64,000 nt of DNA from JACRLV01 sp045863555 (GTDB lineage: Bacteria; Planctomycetota; Phycisphaerae; UBA1845; Fen-1342): contig BTUU01000019.1 in NCBI GenBank assembly GCA_045863555.1, positions 1-64,000 on the forward strand, in the 5' to 3' direction. Each line of letters starts with the position of its first letter. Position 1 is the stretch's first letter. This document shows, piece by piece, positions 1-8,797 of this stretch. The notes beneath the pieces were generated by a model, which had not been told where the DNA came from, made no database searches, and saw only the letters and a program-made list of their open reading frames with translations. Position numbers and translations under genes: made by a program.

Positions 1-143
1 CTTATGTTGGCGGGGTGGGTTGTTTGGCCCCCGCGTTACATTGTGTGGGGGGTGGTCAACCAGAGTGGGCCCCCGCGCCCCGTTCCGAAGCGCGGGGCCA
101 GATGCGCAGTCCGCACAGAGTGTCCAAGAGGCAATCAAATACA

Positions 144-896
144 ATGCAAGGCCTGCACTGGCTGTTGCTATTACCGTTGTGCCTGTTTTCCGTTGCCGAA
201 TCGCACGCCGAGATGCGCGTGAAGCTCTTCGACGGCTACGGAAGCGGTACGGGCGGCGAGTTTGATGTCCGGTTCACAACTTCGGACGTTCCGGATTTCC
301 ATTTTTCGTCCGCGATCGGTACCAAGACGTGGAATACGCGGGCAACGCGCTTGTCCACATTCTGTGTCGAAAAAGACGAATTCATCGGTTTCGATACGGA
401 GTACCGCGCGACGATCGACGCGATTGCGATCGGCGGCGGCAACAATACGAATGCCGGTGACGCGCTCGATCCATGGACGGCGTTCCTATACACGCAGTTC
501 GCGACCGGGCAGTTGGTCAGCTACGACTACCTCCCGTCCTTCGGCGCCGCCAACCTGATTCGCGAGGCCGACGGCGGTGCGCTCCAGCAAGTCATCTGGT
601 TTCTTGAGAACGAGACCCGGGTGAGCTCGACCTACGGTGGCCCAACTGGTTATGGATACGATCCGCATTCTCGTACGGTCGCACAGGCGTATTTGAGCGG
701 GCAGGCGCTCGCTTGGTGGGATCTGGCAGCCGGCGCCAACTGGACCACGATCCGCAATGTCCGCGTGCTTAATCTGACCGGCCTCGACGGTTCGGAAAAG
801 CAGAGCCAGTTGATTCTGATTCCGCTTCCCGGCGCGGCGCTGCTCGGTGTTTTCGGTCTCGTCATCGCCGGCTGGGTGAAGGGGCGGATGGCGTAA
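144..896 (+). CDS. Secreted protein with VPLPA/PEP-CTERM-like sorting tail
   Basis: A 250-residue exported protein, probably sorted to the outer surface. Residues 1-22 are a signal peptide (hydrophobic LLLLPLCLF core, likely cut after the Ala of SHA). The last 25 residues carry IPLPGAALLGVFG, then a hydrophobic helix and a basic end (WVKGR). This is the layout of VPLPA/PEP-CTERM tails, which an exosortase recognises. The middle holds FCVEKDE and ALQQVIWFLENE, a Cys...Gln-Ile-Trp pattern that I associate with thioester-like domains of PEP-CTERM proteins; this is inference. The ATG at 144 was chosen over in-frame codons from position 15 because it places the signal peptide at the N-terminus. 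The next gene ends in an almost identical tail, so the two probably share one sorting enzyme. No exosortase gene lies in this window. Confidence 0.8.
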   Translation: MQGLHWLLLLPLCLFSVAESHAEMRVKLFDGYGSGTGGEFDVRFTTSDVPDFHFSSAIGTKTWNTRATRLSTFCVEKDEFIGFDTEYRATIDAIAIGGGNNTNAGDALDPWTAFLYTQFATGQLVSYDYLPSFGAANLIREADGGALQQVIWFLENETRVSSTYGGPTGYGYDPHSRTVAQAYLSGQALAWWDLAAGANWTTIRNVRVLNLTGLDGSEKQSQLILIPLPGAALLGVFGLVIAGWVKGRMA

Positions 897-960
897 CCTG
901 ACAATTTGTTTGGGGCACTTTCTCGCAGATCGCTGGTCTGCGTAACAAAAGGAAACCGAA

Positions 961-1689
961 ATGAAAAAACTCCTGACCATCGGGTTCTGCTTCGCGGCGT
1001 CGTCCGCCGCGCTCGCGGGATTCACGGCGATAGGTTCAAGTGGTGAAACGAACACGAAGCGCATTCTTGAAGAGATCACCGGCGTCGGTGCGGGTGGCCT
1101 ATCCGGAGCGGCGTGGGGCGATGTGAGCTACACCGGTGGTGGCTTCACGGTTACGCGCGTGGACGACTTTCTCTCGCCGAACGGCGTCCTGGACCTCTCC
1201 ACCGGCTTCGCTGGCGGCTCCGCCGCCGATCAGTTGTGGCGGGACGGGACCGTGATGGTTGGTGCACAGGCTCGGTTTGCTGGGTTCAGCCAGCGGTTCG
1301 GCTGGGATGCCGGCGTTAGCGGTGGTTCGTACGTGAATCTGTTCGACGTATCGGGCAGTGGCTTCGCCGTGTCCGGTGGCGGCAACTTCTCGCTCTCGGC
1401 GAACCCCTTCGTCTTTGCCCGAAATGGCACCAACGGTCCGCAGTGGTCCGACCAGTCGCGAAACGTGGCGCTCCGCGACCAGATGATCACGTATGAGATC
1501 ACCTCAACCAGCGGCGGCCCGAAGCGCTGGGTGCTGATGTTCGAGGACAAGAATTTCGGCGATTCGGGGGCGGATTGGGATTACAACGACCTTGTGGTCG
1601 AATTGACGATCATTCCGGTGCCGGGTGCTGCTCTTCTCGCTGTTCTTGGTCTGGGCATTGCTGGCTGGGCGAAGCGGCGGACGGCCTAG
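961..1689 (+). CDS. DUF4114-like secreted protein with PEP-CTERM-like tail
   Basis: A 242-residue exported protein. Residues 1-20 are a clear signal peptide (MKKLLTIGFCF...ALAG). Near the C-terminus, RWVLMFEDKNFGDSGADWDYND followed by LVVE matches the acidic calcium-binding-like signature of DUF4114 domains, where D.DYNDLV.E is the hallmark. The tail IPVPGAALLAVLGLGIAGW plus KRR repeats the sorting tail of the preceding gene. An AAAGGAAA ribosome-binding site precedes the ATG, and a short inverted repeat (CGCAGA/TCTGCG at 924-942) lies in the leader. A strong terminator follows. The protein probably sits in the exopolysaccharide matrix; its exact role is unknown. Confidence 0.85.
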   Translation: MKKLLTIGFCFAASSAALAGFTAIGSSGETNTKRILEEITGVGAGGLSGAAWGDVSYTGGGFTVTRVDDFLSPNGVLDLSTGFAGGSAADQLWRDGTVMVGAQARFAGFSQRFGWDAGVSGGSYVNLFDVSGSGFAVSGGGNFSLSANPFVFARNGTNGPQWSDQSRNVALRDQMITYEITSTSGGPKRWVLMFEDKNFGDSGADWDYNDLVVELTIIPVPGAALLAVLGLGIAGWAKRRTA

Positions 1690-1720
1690 CTCGACATCCG
1701 GTCCAGCAGCACACACCCGA

Positions 1721-1757
1721 GGCGGCGCGAGTCAGTATCGCGCCGCCTCTTTTTTTT
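1721..1757 (+). terminator. Rho-independent terminator after the two sorting-tail genes
   Basis: A perfect 10-bp stem (GGCGGCGCGA at 1721-1730 with TCGCGCCGCC at 1738-1747) closes a 7-base loop and is followed by TCTTTTTTTT. It lies 31 bases after the stop of the DUF4114-like gene and separates it from the TPR/export operon downstream. Confidence 0.92.
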
Positions 1758-1864
1758 CGATCGACGAGTGAAAACGCCTCGGTTGGATCGCCCTTCCCGC
1801 TTGCGATCGCCGCCCAATCGGCACACAATGACGTTTGATCCACATTTCGCTTTGAGGTGCCGCC

Positions 1865-4800
1865 ATGTCCGGTACTGGGCCCGGTCCGCGCCGCTCCCGG
1901 CGTCGACTCTGGATATTGATCGCCATTCTCGTCGCCCTCCCGCTCCTCGCCGGCGGCGCGTGGGTCCTGCGCCAGTATCAGCGCGAGCGCCTCGCCCAGC
2001 AGGCCCTCGTCGATGGCAAGGCCGCGTTTGAAAAAGGCGACTGGGAGACCGCCCGCCAGCAGCTCGGGAAGTACATCGGCCGCTTCCAGGAGGATTTCGA
2101 CGCCCTCGGCCTCTACGCCCAGGCGCAGCTCAACTGCCGCCCGCTGCCGATCGAGAACATCCTCCAGGCCGCCAGCGCCTACCGCCGCATGCTCCGCATC
2201 CAGCCGACCCACGCGGACACGTTCGAGCGGCTCGCGCTGATCTACCAGTCGACCGGCAACGTGACGGAACTGGGCCAGATCGCCCGCGCCCGCCTCACCG
2301 CCGCCGGTGATAACGACGCCCGGGCCCTGCTGGCCATCGGCCGCGAAGAGGCCGCCCTCCGCCAGCCCGACAAGGCCCTCAAGAGGCTCCGGAAACTCGT
2401 CGACCAGCCGGTCTCTGAGGCCGCCCCGGAGCCCGTCCTCGTCGAGGCGTTCGCCGCCCTCGTCGAACTCGAAAACTCGGCCGATACCGAGACGGCCCGG
2501 AAGGCGACCGACGACGTGCTCGCGGCCGCCCTCCAGCGGTTCCCGGCCGCGCGGCTCCTGCTCGCCCAGCGGGCCGGCCATTCGATCTCCCGCGCCGTCC
2601 GCGCCACCGGGCCCGGGGCCGAGCCGCTTCGTGCGGCCGCCCAGGCCGATCTCGCGGCCGCGTGCGACCCGCTGCCCGACGATCCGCGCGTGCTCCTGGC
2701 CCTCGCCGAGGGGGCGATGATCCTGCGCGAGTTCGACCGTGCGAAGACCATCCTCGAACACGCCCGCGCCCTCGACCCCGCGCTCATCGCCCGGAAATTC
2801 ATCGACCCCGCCGCCTTCGACGCCGAGTGGTTCCAGCGGGCCGGCGCGCTCGCGGCGGTCAGCGGCCAGCCCGAGCGCGCGGTCGCGCTTACCCGCGAGT
2901 ACCTCGAAAACCTGAAGGACAAACGCACCCGCCTCGAAATCCTCCCGCTCTCGATCGAGTTGCTCGCCCGCGGCGGGATTCAGAACGAATCCGACGCCGA
3001 CCGCGCCAAGCGCGTCGCCGAGGCCCGGGCGGTCCTCGACGAATTCCTCAAGCTCATCGCCCCGCTCCCGCAGGGCACCTTCTCCGACCAGCAGGTGGCG
3101 ATGCTCAAATCCGTCGTCGCCATGGCCGAGGATAAGCCGTACGAGGTCATCAACCTCCTCGAGCCCTTCCGCGGCGGCTCGACCTTCCCGCCGCTGGCCG
3201 CGCTCCTCCTGAACGAAGCCTACGTCGCGACCAACCAGTCGATCCGCATCGCGGCGGCCGGTTCGGCGGCGGGCGAGGGCGGCAGCGTGATCGCGGTGTC
3301 GCAGGCCCGCCGCGTCGTACAGGCGCTCGCCGAGCGCGGCGCGTGGGACGCGGTCCTCTCGACCATCGCGACGCTGCCGCCGGACGCGGTAAAGGGTGAT
3401 CCCGACCTGCGCGTGGCCGGCCTCGGTGCCCGGCTGGAGCTGGCGCTCGCAACCCGGAGGCCGAAACCCGAACTGGACGCGCTGACGGCCGAGACGCGGG
3501 CCCTGCGCGACGAATTCCCGAAGCGGTCCGATGTCGCGATCCTCTTGGCGAGCGTCGAGCAGAACGCCGGCCGTGAGCCCGCCGCCCGCGCGGAGCTGGA
3601 GCGGGCGTCGCGCGAGTGCGAGCCGGCCGATCTGCCGCTCATCGCCCTAGCCCGCCTCGAAGCGGCCTCTGACAACCGCGATCGTGCCCTGGAACTCCTC
3701 CGCGACGCGACGAAGCGCGAGCCGGCGCGGATCTCCGCGTGGCTGGCGCTGGCCGGCCTGCAATACGAAATGGAGAAGTCCGACGACGCCCTCGCGACGC
3801 TCGATGCCGCGCTCGCGTCCGACGCGGGCAAGGAGCCCGACCGTCAGCGGCGGCTGCGCCAGCGCCGGGCGGTGCTGCTCGTCGCCCGCGGCGACCGGGC
3901 GGGCGGCGAGGCGGCCCTGAAGGCGCTCGCGGCCGAGTCGGCGAAGGATGTCGAGGTGCGCTCGCTCCTGCTCGACCTGCCCGACGCCCTGAAGGACGCC
4001 GCGGCGGCCCAGAAGCTCGTGGACGAGATCAAGGCGGTCGAAGGCGCGGCGGGCATTCGCTGGCGCTTCCACCAGGCCCGGCTCTGGCTGGCGTCGCCGG
4101 AATGGCAGTCGAAGGCCAAGGAGACGCGCGATCTGCTCGCCTACTGCATCGACGCCGACCGCCGCTGGACCGCGCCGGTCCTGCTCCTGGGCGCCTTGCA
4201 GCAGCGCACGGCCGACATGACCGGGGCGGAGGCGACCTACCGCGCCGGGCTGGCCGCCACGCAGGATCCGGCGATCGCCGATCAGCTCCTGGCGCTGCTC
4301 CAGACCCAGCGCCGTTTCAGCGACGCAAAGGACATCATCGCCCGCATGGAGCAGCGCCTCTCCGAGCAGGCGGTCAGCGCCCGCCGGGTGAGCGTGGCCG
4401 TGGGCGAGGGCCGCTATGGCGACGCGATTGCCGAGTTGGAGGCCCGCGGCGCTGCGGGAACGAGCGAACCGGGCGATCTGATCCGCCGGGCGCAGCTGGG
4501 CTACGCGCTGCGCCGCGATGCGAAGACCGCGCTGGCCCGGCTCGATGAGGCCGAAAAAGCCGGCGCCGAGCCGCTCGTCGTCGCCCGCGTCCGGGCGTCG
4601 ATCCTCCAGAATGAGAAGCGGTCTGCCGAGGCCCGGACGGTGCTGAATGACGCGGTCGCCAAGATCGGGTCGGTCGACGCGTATCTCCTCCGCGGCTCGT
4701 TCCTGGCCTCGATCGGCGATCAGGCAGCCGCGGACGCCGATTTCGCGAAGATCCTGGGCCTGTCGAACGACGAGATGGGTTTCGCGCTCCAGGGCGAGCA

Positions 4801-6319
4801 TTTTGCTCAGACGGAGCGTCTGAACGAGGCGATCGGCGTCTGGGAGGCGGGTCTGGAGCGGTTCCCGAAGTCGGTCATGCTGAAGCGCGGCCTCGTCAAG
4901 GCCAAGATCATGCGCAACCAGCCCGAAGATCGGCCCGCGGTCGAAAAACTGCTTGCCGATCTCGGCGACAACATGCCCGGCGATCCCGAGGTCATCTGGG
5001 TCCGGGCCGCGAACCTCTTCCGGATCAACCCGCGCGATCTCGCCCCGATACGCGCCCTGCTCGCCGAGGCCGAACGCGCCCCGAAGGCGCCGGTCGACGT
5101 CTACCGCGGTCTCACCGACCTGGCCCGGCAGACCGGGGATGCGAAGCTCATGCTGAACCTGGCGCTGCGCGGCCTCACCTTTTACCCGGCCGATCCGGTG
5201 CTGCTGGTGAACCGGGCGGAGGCGATGCTCTTCGGCGGCGATCCGCGCGGCGCTCGCGAGGCGGTTCGGTCGGCCCTGAATGTCGACAAGAACAACCTGC
5301 GGGCGATCGAACTGCTGGCCATCATTGCCGACAGGCTGAAGGACGAGGCGGGATTCCGTGATCCGCTCGACCAGCTCGCGTTGATCTGTAGCGCCCAACC
5401 CGAAAACGAACCGGCACACCTGCTGCTCGCGCAGGTCATGCGCCTCGCCGGAGACGCCCCCGGCTCGCTGGCGCTCCTCCGGAAATTCCGCGCGTCCGTA
5501 CCCGCCGCCGCGAAATCGGTCGTGGTCCTGCTGGAGTCCGCGGAAAGTGCCCGGGCCGCGAAGGACCCCGGCGCGGCGGAAGCGTTTCTGAAGGAGGCGG
5601 ACGCCATCGCGGCCGACGATGCTCGTACGCTTCGAGGCTGGGCGGCGTACTACGCGGATTCGAAGAAGTTCGACGAGCTCGCGGCGTTCGCGGAAGCACG
5701 GCTCGACAAGGCGGAGACCGCCGGTCTGCTTCTGGCAGCCGCCGCGGCGCTCGGCGAGCAGCCGCCGAAGCTCGACATCGCTGTACGGCTGGCGGAAAAG
5801 GTCGTCGGATACGAGCCGAGAAACGCCGCGGCGCACTTCCTGATCGGCAATATCGCCTACGGCCGCGGCCAGCTCGAACCGGCCGAGAAGGCGTTCCGGG
5901 CGGCGGTCGACGCCGATCCCACCGCGGCCGCCCCGCTGAACAACCTGGCCTGGCTGCTGGCCAGCGACCTCGCCCGGTATGACGAGGCGCTGGCGCTCGC
6001 CAACCGGGCCGTCGCCGCCGCCCCCGGCGAGTACAACTATCGCGATACGCTGGCGTTCATCCTGGACCGGAAGGGAGATTCGGAGGGCGCGCGGCGCGAG
6101 TATCTGGCCTGCCTCAGCGCCCCGACGCTCCCGGCGGAGGGGCGGGCGCAATACCTGCTGAAGCTCGTGATGCCGGCGAGCCGATTGAAGGACAATGGGC
6201 CGCTGCGCCCGCTGCTCAAGGAATTGCAGCAGCTCCAGACCGCTCCTCCGCGGGCATTGACCGCCGACGAGCGTGCGGCGCTGGATGCGGTGATCCAATC
6301 GATGGGGACCTCGCAATGA
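1865..6319 (+). CDS. Giant membrane-anchored TPR protein of the exopolysaccharide system
   Basis: A 1484-residue protein. Residues 1-15 are Arg-rich, followed by one membrane helix (WILIAILVALPLLAGGAWVL), so the rest should be periplasmic. Everything after is helical A/L/E/R-rich tetratricopeptide-type repeat; clear TPR units lie near residues 60-130 and again around 1320-1400 (EPRNAAAHFLIGNIAYGRGQ, then PLNNLAWLL). It overlaps the next gene, an export lipoprotein, by ATGA at 6316-6319. PEP-CTERM/exopolysaccharide loci commonly encode a large TPR protein (PrsT type), and that is the most likely role here; the assignment rests on context rather than a specific motif. The long open frames on the opposite strand are high-GC shadows. 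Confidence 0.85.
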   Translation: MSGTGPGPRRSRRRLWILIAILVALPLLAGGAWVLRQYQRERLAQQALVDGKAAFEKGDWETARQQLGKYIGRFQEDFDALGLYAQAQLNCRPLPIENILQAASAYRRMLRIQPTHADTFERLALIYQSTGNVTELGQIARARLTAAGDNDARALLAIGREEAALRQPDKALKRLRKLVDQPVSEAAPEPVLVEAFAALVELENSADTETARKATDDVLAAALQRFPAARLLLAQRAGHSISRAVRATGPGAEPLRAAAQADLAAACDPLPDDPRVLLALAEGAMILREFDRAKTILEHARALDPALIARKFIDPAAFDAEWFQRAGALAAVSGQPERAVALTREYLENLKDKRTRLEILPLSIELLARGGIQNESDADRAKRVAEARAVLDEFLKLIAPLPQGTFSDQQVAMLKSVVAMAEDKPYEVINLLEPFRGGSTFPPLAALLLNEAYVATNQSIRIAAAGSAAGEGGSVIAVSQARRVVQALAERGAWDAVLSTIATLPPDAVKGDPDLRVAGLGARLELALATRRPKPELDALTAETRALRDEFPKRSDVAILLASVEQNAGREPAARAELERASRECEPADLPLIALARLEAASDNRDRALELLRDATKREPARISAWLALAGLQYEMEKSDDALATLDAALASDAGKEPDRQRRLRQRRAVLLVARGDRAGGEAALKALAAESAKDVEVRSLLLDLPDALKDAAAAQKLVDEIKAVEGAAGIRWRFHQARLWLASPEWQSKAKETRDLLAYCIDADRRWTAPVLLLGALQQRTADMTGAEATYRAGLAATQDPAIADQLLALLQTQRRFSDAKDIIARMEQRLSEQAVSARRVSVAVGEGRYGDAIAELEARGAAGTSEPGDLIRRAQLGYALRRDAKTALARLDEAEKAGAEPLVVARVRASILQNEKRSAEARTVLNDAVAKIGSVDAYLLRGSFLASIGDQAAADADFAKILGLSNDEMGFALQGEHFAQTERLNEAIGVWEAGLERFPKSVMLKRGLVKAKIMRNQPEDRPAVEKLLADLGDNMPGDPEVIWVRAANLFRINPRDLAPIRALLAEAERAPKAPVDVYRGLTDLARQTGDAKLMLNLALRGLTFYPADPVLLVNRAEAMLFGGDPRGAREAVRSALNVDKNNLRAIELLAIIADRLKDEAGFRDPLDQLALICSAQPENEPAHLLLAQVMRLAGDAPGSLALLRKFRASVPAAAKSVVVLLESAESARAAKDPGAAEAFLKEADAIAADDARTLRGWAAYYADSKKFDELAAFAEARLDKAETAGLLLAAAAALGEQPPKLDIAVRLAEKVVGYEPRNAAAHFLIGNIAYGRGQLEPAEKAFRAAVDADPTAAAPLNNLAWLLASDLARYDEALALANRAVAAAPGEYNYRDTLAFILDRKGDSEGARREYLACLSAPTLPAEGRAQYLLKLVMPASRLKDNGPLRPLLKELQQLQTAPPRALTADERAALDAVIQSMGTSQ

Positions 6320-7494
6320 TCCGACTGGGCACAATGACGGATTGCAGGGGGGATGGTTCCACGAAACGCGGCCGCGTCTCGGCGCTGCTCGCCGCGGCGG
6401 CGCTGCTGCTGGCGCTGGGTGCGTGCCAGGACACGCGCATCTCGCCCGCGGATTTGCAGCGGATGGAGGCCGAGCTCGCTCCGACTCCCGCGGCCAGCCA
6501 GCCGGTGGAGTATCAGTCGCGCTACATCCCGCGCTATCGCGCGGTCGTAGGTGACGTGATCACGACCACGTTCTATGGCCTCGATGCGGAGAGCCCCTAC
6601 AAGCCGACGCAGCTCGAACTGCGCGTGCAGGAGGACGGCACGCTCGTCTTCCCGATCGTCGGCGCCGTCCCCGTCGCTGGCCTCGACGCCAACGGCGTGG
6701 AAAAGGCCATCCGCGACGTTCACGTGCCGCGCGTGGCCAAGGACCTGTCGATCTTCGTCCAGTTCCGCGAGACGGAGCGGACGACCGTCCTCGTGCAGGG
6801 CGCCGTCCGCCAGCCGGGCCTGATCAAGCTCGACGACAACGAGCGAACGCCGCTCCACGCGATTGCGGCGGCGGGGGGGTTCCTGCGCGAAGGCAGCGGC
6901 CGGATCGACTACAAGCCGATCGTCAGCGGCCGCTCGACCCGTTCGTTCGACTTCACGAACGTGGACGACATCCGCGCGGCCCTGCTCTCCGAACCGCTCG
7001 AATCGGGTGACGTTCTCGTCGTCGAGGAGACCGACGAGAGCGTCGTCTACGTCACCGGCCTCTTGAATCGACCGGCGGCGATCCCCGTCCCGCGCGACGG
7101 CCAGCTTTCGGTCATGCGGACCATCGCCGCGTCCGGCGGCCTCGTCGACTTTCTAGAACCCGAAGAGGGGACGCTCTGGCGCAGGCTGCCGGACGGCCGG
7201 CAGGTCCGCGTCCGCCTCGATCTCATGGCGATCCGCTCGGGTGAATCGGAGGATCTGGCGCTCGTCAGCGGTGATATCCTCGATATTCCGCACACGCCCG
7301 CCAGCCGGTTCCGCCAGTGGTTCGCGGAGAACATCCGCATCGGTCCCTTCGGTGTGACGGCGGTCTACGACCCCGTGGCCGACGAGCGGGCCCGGATCTT
7401 GCGTGATAATCAGACGACCAACACAGTTCGCCGGGCGCTGCTGGATGTGCTGGGCCGTGGCGTCTCCGAGGTGGTGGTGCCGACGAATCCGTAG
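6316..7494 (+). CDS. Polysaccharide export lipoprotein (Wza/KpsD-like, SLBB)
   Basis: A 392-residue outer-membrane polysaccharide export protein. A lipoprotein signal ends in LLALGAC (lipid-bearing Cys37 when counted from the ATG at 6316). The Poly_export domain follows at about residues 75-150 (YRAVVGDVITTTFYG ... VQEDGTLVFPIVG), then SLBB-type repeats (TVLVQGAVRQPGLIKL near 160; VYVTGLLNRPAAIPV near 245). Members form the outer-membrane exit channel for exopolysaccharide. The start codon overlaps the stop of the TPR gene (ATGA), indicating translational coupling; an in-frame ATG at 6334 is an alternative. Together with rfbA/rfbB and the sorting-tail genes it marks an exopolysaccharide locus. 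Confidence 0.9.
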   Translation: MIRLGTMTDCRGDGSTKRGRVSALLAAAALLLALGACQDTRISPADLQRMEAELAPTPAASQPVEYQSRYIPRYRAVVGDVITTTFYGLDAESPYKPTQLELRVQEDGTLVFPIVGAVPVAGLDANGVEKAIRDVHVPRVAKDLSIFVQFRETERTTVLVQGAVRQPGLIKLDDNERTPLHAIAAAGGFLREGSGRIDYKPIVSGRSTRSFDFTNVDDIRAALLSEPLESGDVLVVEETDESVVYVTGLLNRPAAIPVPRDGQLSVMRTIAASGGLVDFLEPEEGTLWRRLPDGRQVRVRLDLMAIRSGESEDLALVSGDILDIPHTPASRFRQWFAENIRIGPFGVTAVYDPVADERARILRDNQTTNTVRRALLDVLGRGVSEVVVPTNP

Positions 7495-7526
7495 TCCACG
7501 CGGTCTGTCGCGTGAGGAGCGACTCC

Positions 7527-8777
7527 ATGAGTGCAATGGGATGGGGTTATTCGCGCAGCCGGCGCCGCCTCGCGGCTGGCCTGAGCCGATCTTCTCTGGT
7601 CGGATTGCTGGCGCTCGCGGCCGGCTGCGACGGTTTCATCGTGCAGCAGCAGACGATCGCCGAGTTCGACACGACGGAGGGCGTCTTCGCGTTCGCGCTG
7701 CGCAATGACGTGGCTCCGGAAACCAGCGCGGCGTTTGCCGCCCGCGTGAGTTCCGGTTTCTACAACACCACGGTCATCCACGAGGTCGTTCCCGATGGCT
7801 ACGTCGCGATCGGCGGATACGTGCGCGCCGGGCTGACGCAGAAGGAGACGCGCGATCCGATTGCGCTGGAGGCGGGCCTACCGAATCTTCGCGGCACCAT
7901 CGCCATGGCCCGCACCAATGACCCCGACTCCGCGACGTCGCAGTTCTTCTTCAATCTCGTCGATAACGCATCGCTCGACCCGTCGGAGGAGAACCCCGGC
8001 TACGCGGTCTTCGGCTTCATCGTCGAGGGCCAGGACGTCGTCGACACGATCGCGGGAATTCCGACCGCGGCCGAGGGCCAGAATGAAGAGGTGCCGATCC
8101 GCGACGTGGCGATCCGCTCGGTCGTCCGCAGCGAGCTGCCCGAACCCGCGGAAGGCCGCATCGGCGTCACGATAGAAACGACGCTCGGGCGCATCGTCGT
8201 GAATCTCGATGCCGCCGCGGCGCCGACGACGGTCGACAATTTTCTGCAATACGCCGACGCCGGTTTCTATCGCGGCACGCTCTTTCACCGCGTCGTTCCC
8301 GGCTTCGTCGTTCAGGGCGGCGGCTTCGTCCGCGCCTACACCGCCAAGCCCGCGGCCGACAGCATCCCCAACGAATCGCTCAACGGCCTCAAGAACGTCC
8401 GCGAGTCGATCTCGATCGAGGCCTCCGGCGATCAGATCTTCGACGCGGCCCGCATCCGCCTGAACCTCGTCAACAACCCGCAGTTTGACGCCCGCGGCGC
8501 GGAACTCGGCTTCCCGGTCTTCGGCTCGATCTACAGCGGCCGCGAGGTGCTCGACCGCATCGCCGTCGTCGAAACCGCGCCCCGCGGCGATCTCGAAAAC
8601 GCGCCGATCGAGGACATCCTCATCCGGACGGCGCGCGTCTACTCGATTCCGGCGGGATTCGACACGTCGCCCTGGGACGCCGCGGACTTCGCCGAGGCAG
8701 GCAACGACGCGATCAACCTCGGCCGCGATTTCCTGAGGACACTGATCTACTACGGGATCGCCCGGCCGGGCAATTGA
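7527..8777 (+). CDS. Lipoprotein with two cyclophilin-type PPIase domains
   Basis: A 416-residue predicted peptidyl-prolyl isomerase lipoprotein. The lipobox LALAAGC puts the lipidated Cys at residue 34. Domain 1 (about 45-205) keeps the SATSQFFFNL strand of cyclophilins, but its catalytic-Arg motif is altered: it reads IHEVVPDGYVAIGG where FHRVIPGFMIQGG is usual. Domain 2 (about 215-380) keeps LFHRVVPGFVVQGG but has lost the SQFF segment (it reads DAARIRLNLVNN). GAGGAG at 7514-7519 supports the ATG at 7527 over a GTG at 7512. It follows the export lipoprotein gene by 32 bases and may serve envelope protein folding or assembly. Isomerase activity of either half is uncertain. Confidence 0.9.
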   Translation: MSAMGWGYSRSRRRLAAGLSRSSLVGLLALAAGCDGFIVQQQTIAEFDTTEGVFAFALRNDVAPETSAAFAARVSSGFYNTTVIHEVVPDGYVAIGGYVRAGLTQKETRDPIALEAGLPNLRGTIAMARTNDPDSATSQFFFNLVDNASLDPSEENPGYAVFGFIVEGQDVVDTIAGIPTAAEGQNEEVPIRDVAIRSVVRSELPEPAEGRIGVTIETTLGRIVVNLDAAAAPTTVDNFLQYADAGFYRGTLFHRVVPGFVVQGGGFVRAYTAKPAADSIPNESLNGLKNVRESISIEASGDQIFDAARIRLNLVNNPQFDARGAELGFPVFGSIYSGREVLDRIAVVETAPRGDLENAPIEDILIRTARVYSIPAGFDTSPWDAADFAEAGNDAINLGRDFLRTLIYYGIARPGN

Positions 8778-8797
8778 TCCGGCCCCGGGTCGGTTTG

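Noticed and set aside
15..143. N-terminal extension of the first gene
   Set aside because: The first 43 residues are not conserved and would bury the signal peptide.
924..942. Terminator between the first two genes
   Set aside because: The stem is only six base pairs and no T-run follows; it may be a leader hairpin.
3647..6334. 895-residue minus-strand open frame opposite the TPR gene
   Set aside because: It is the antisense of a high-GC coding gene, Arg/Gly-rich with no domain or ribosome-binding site.
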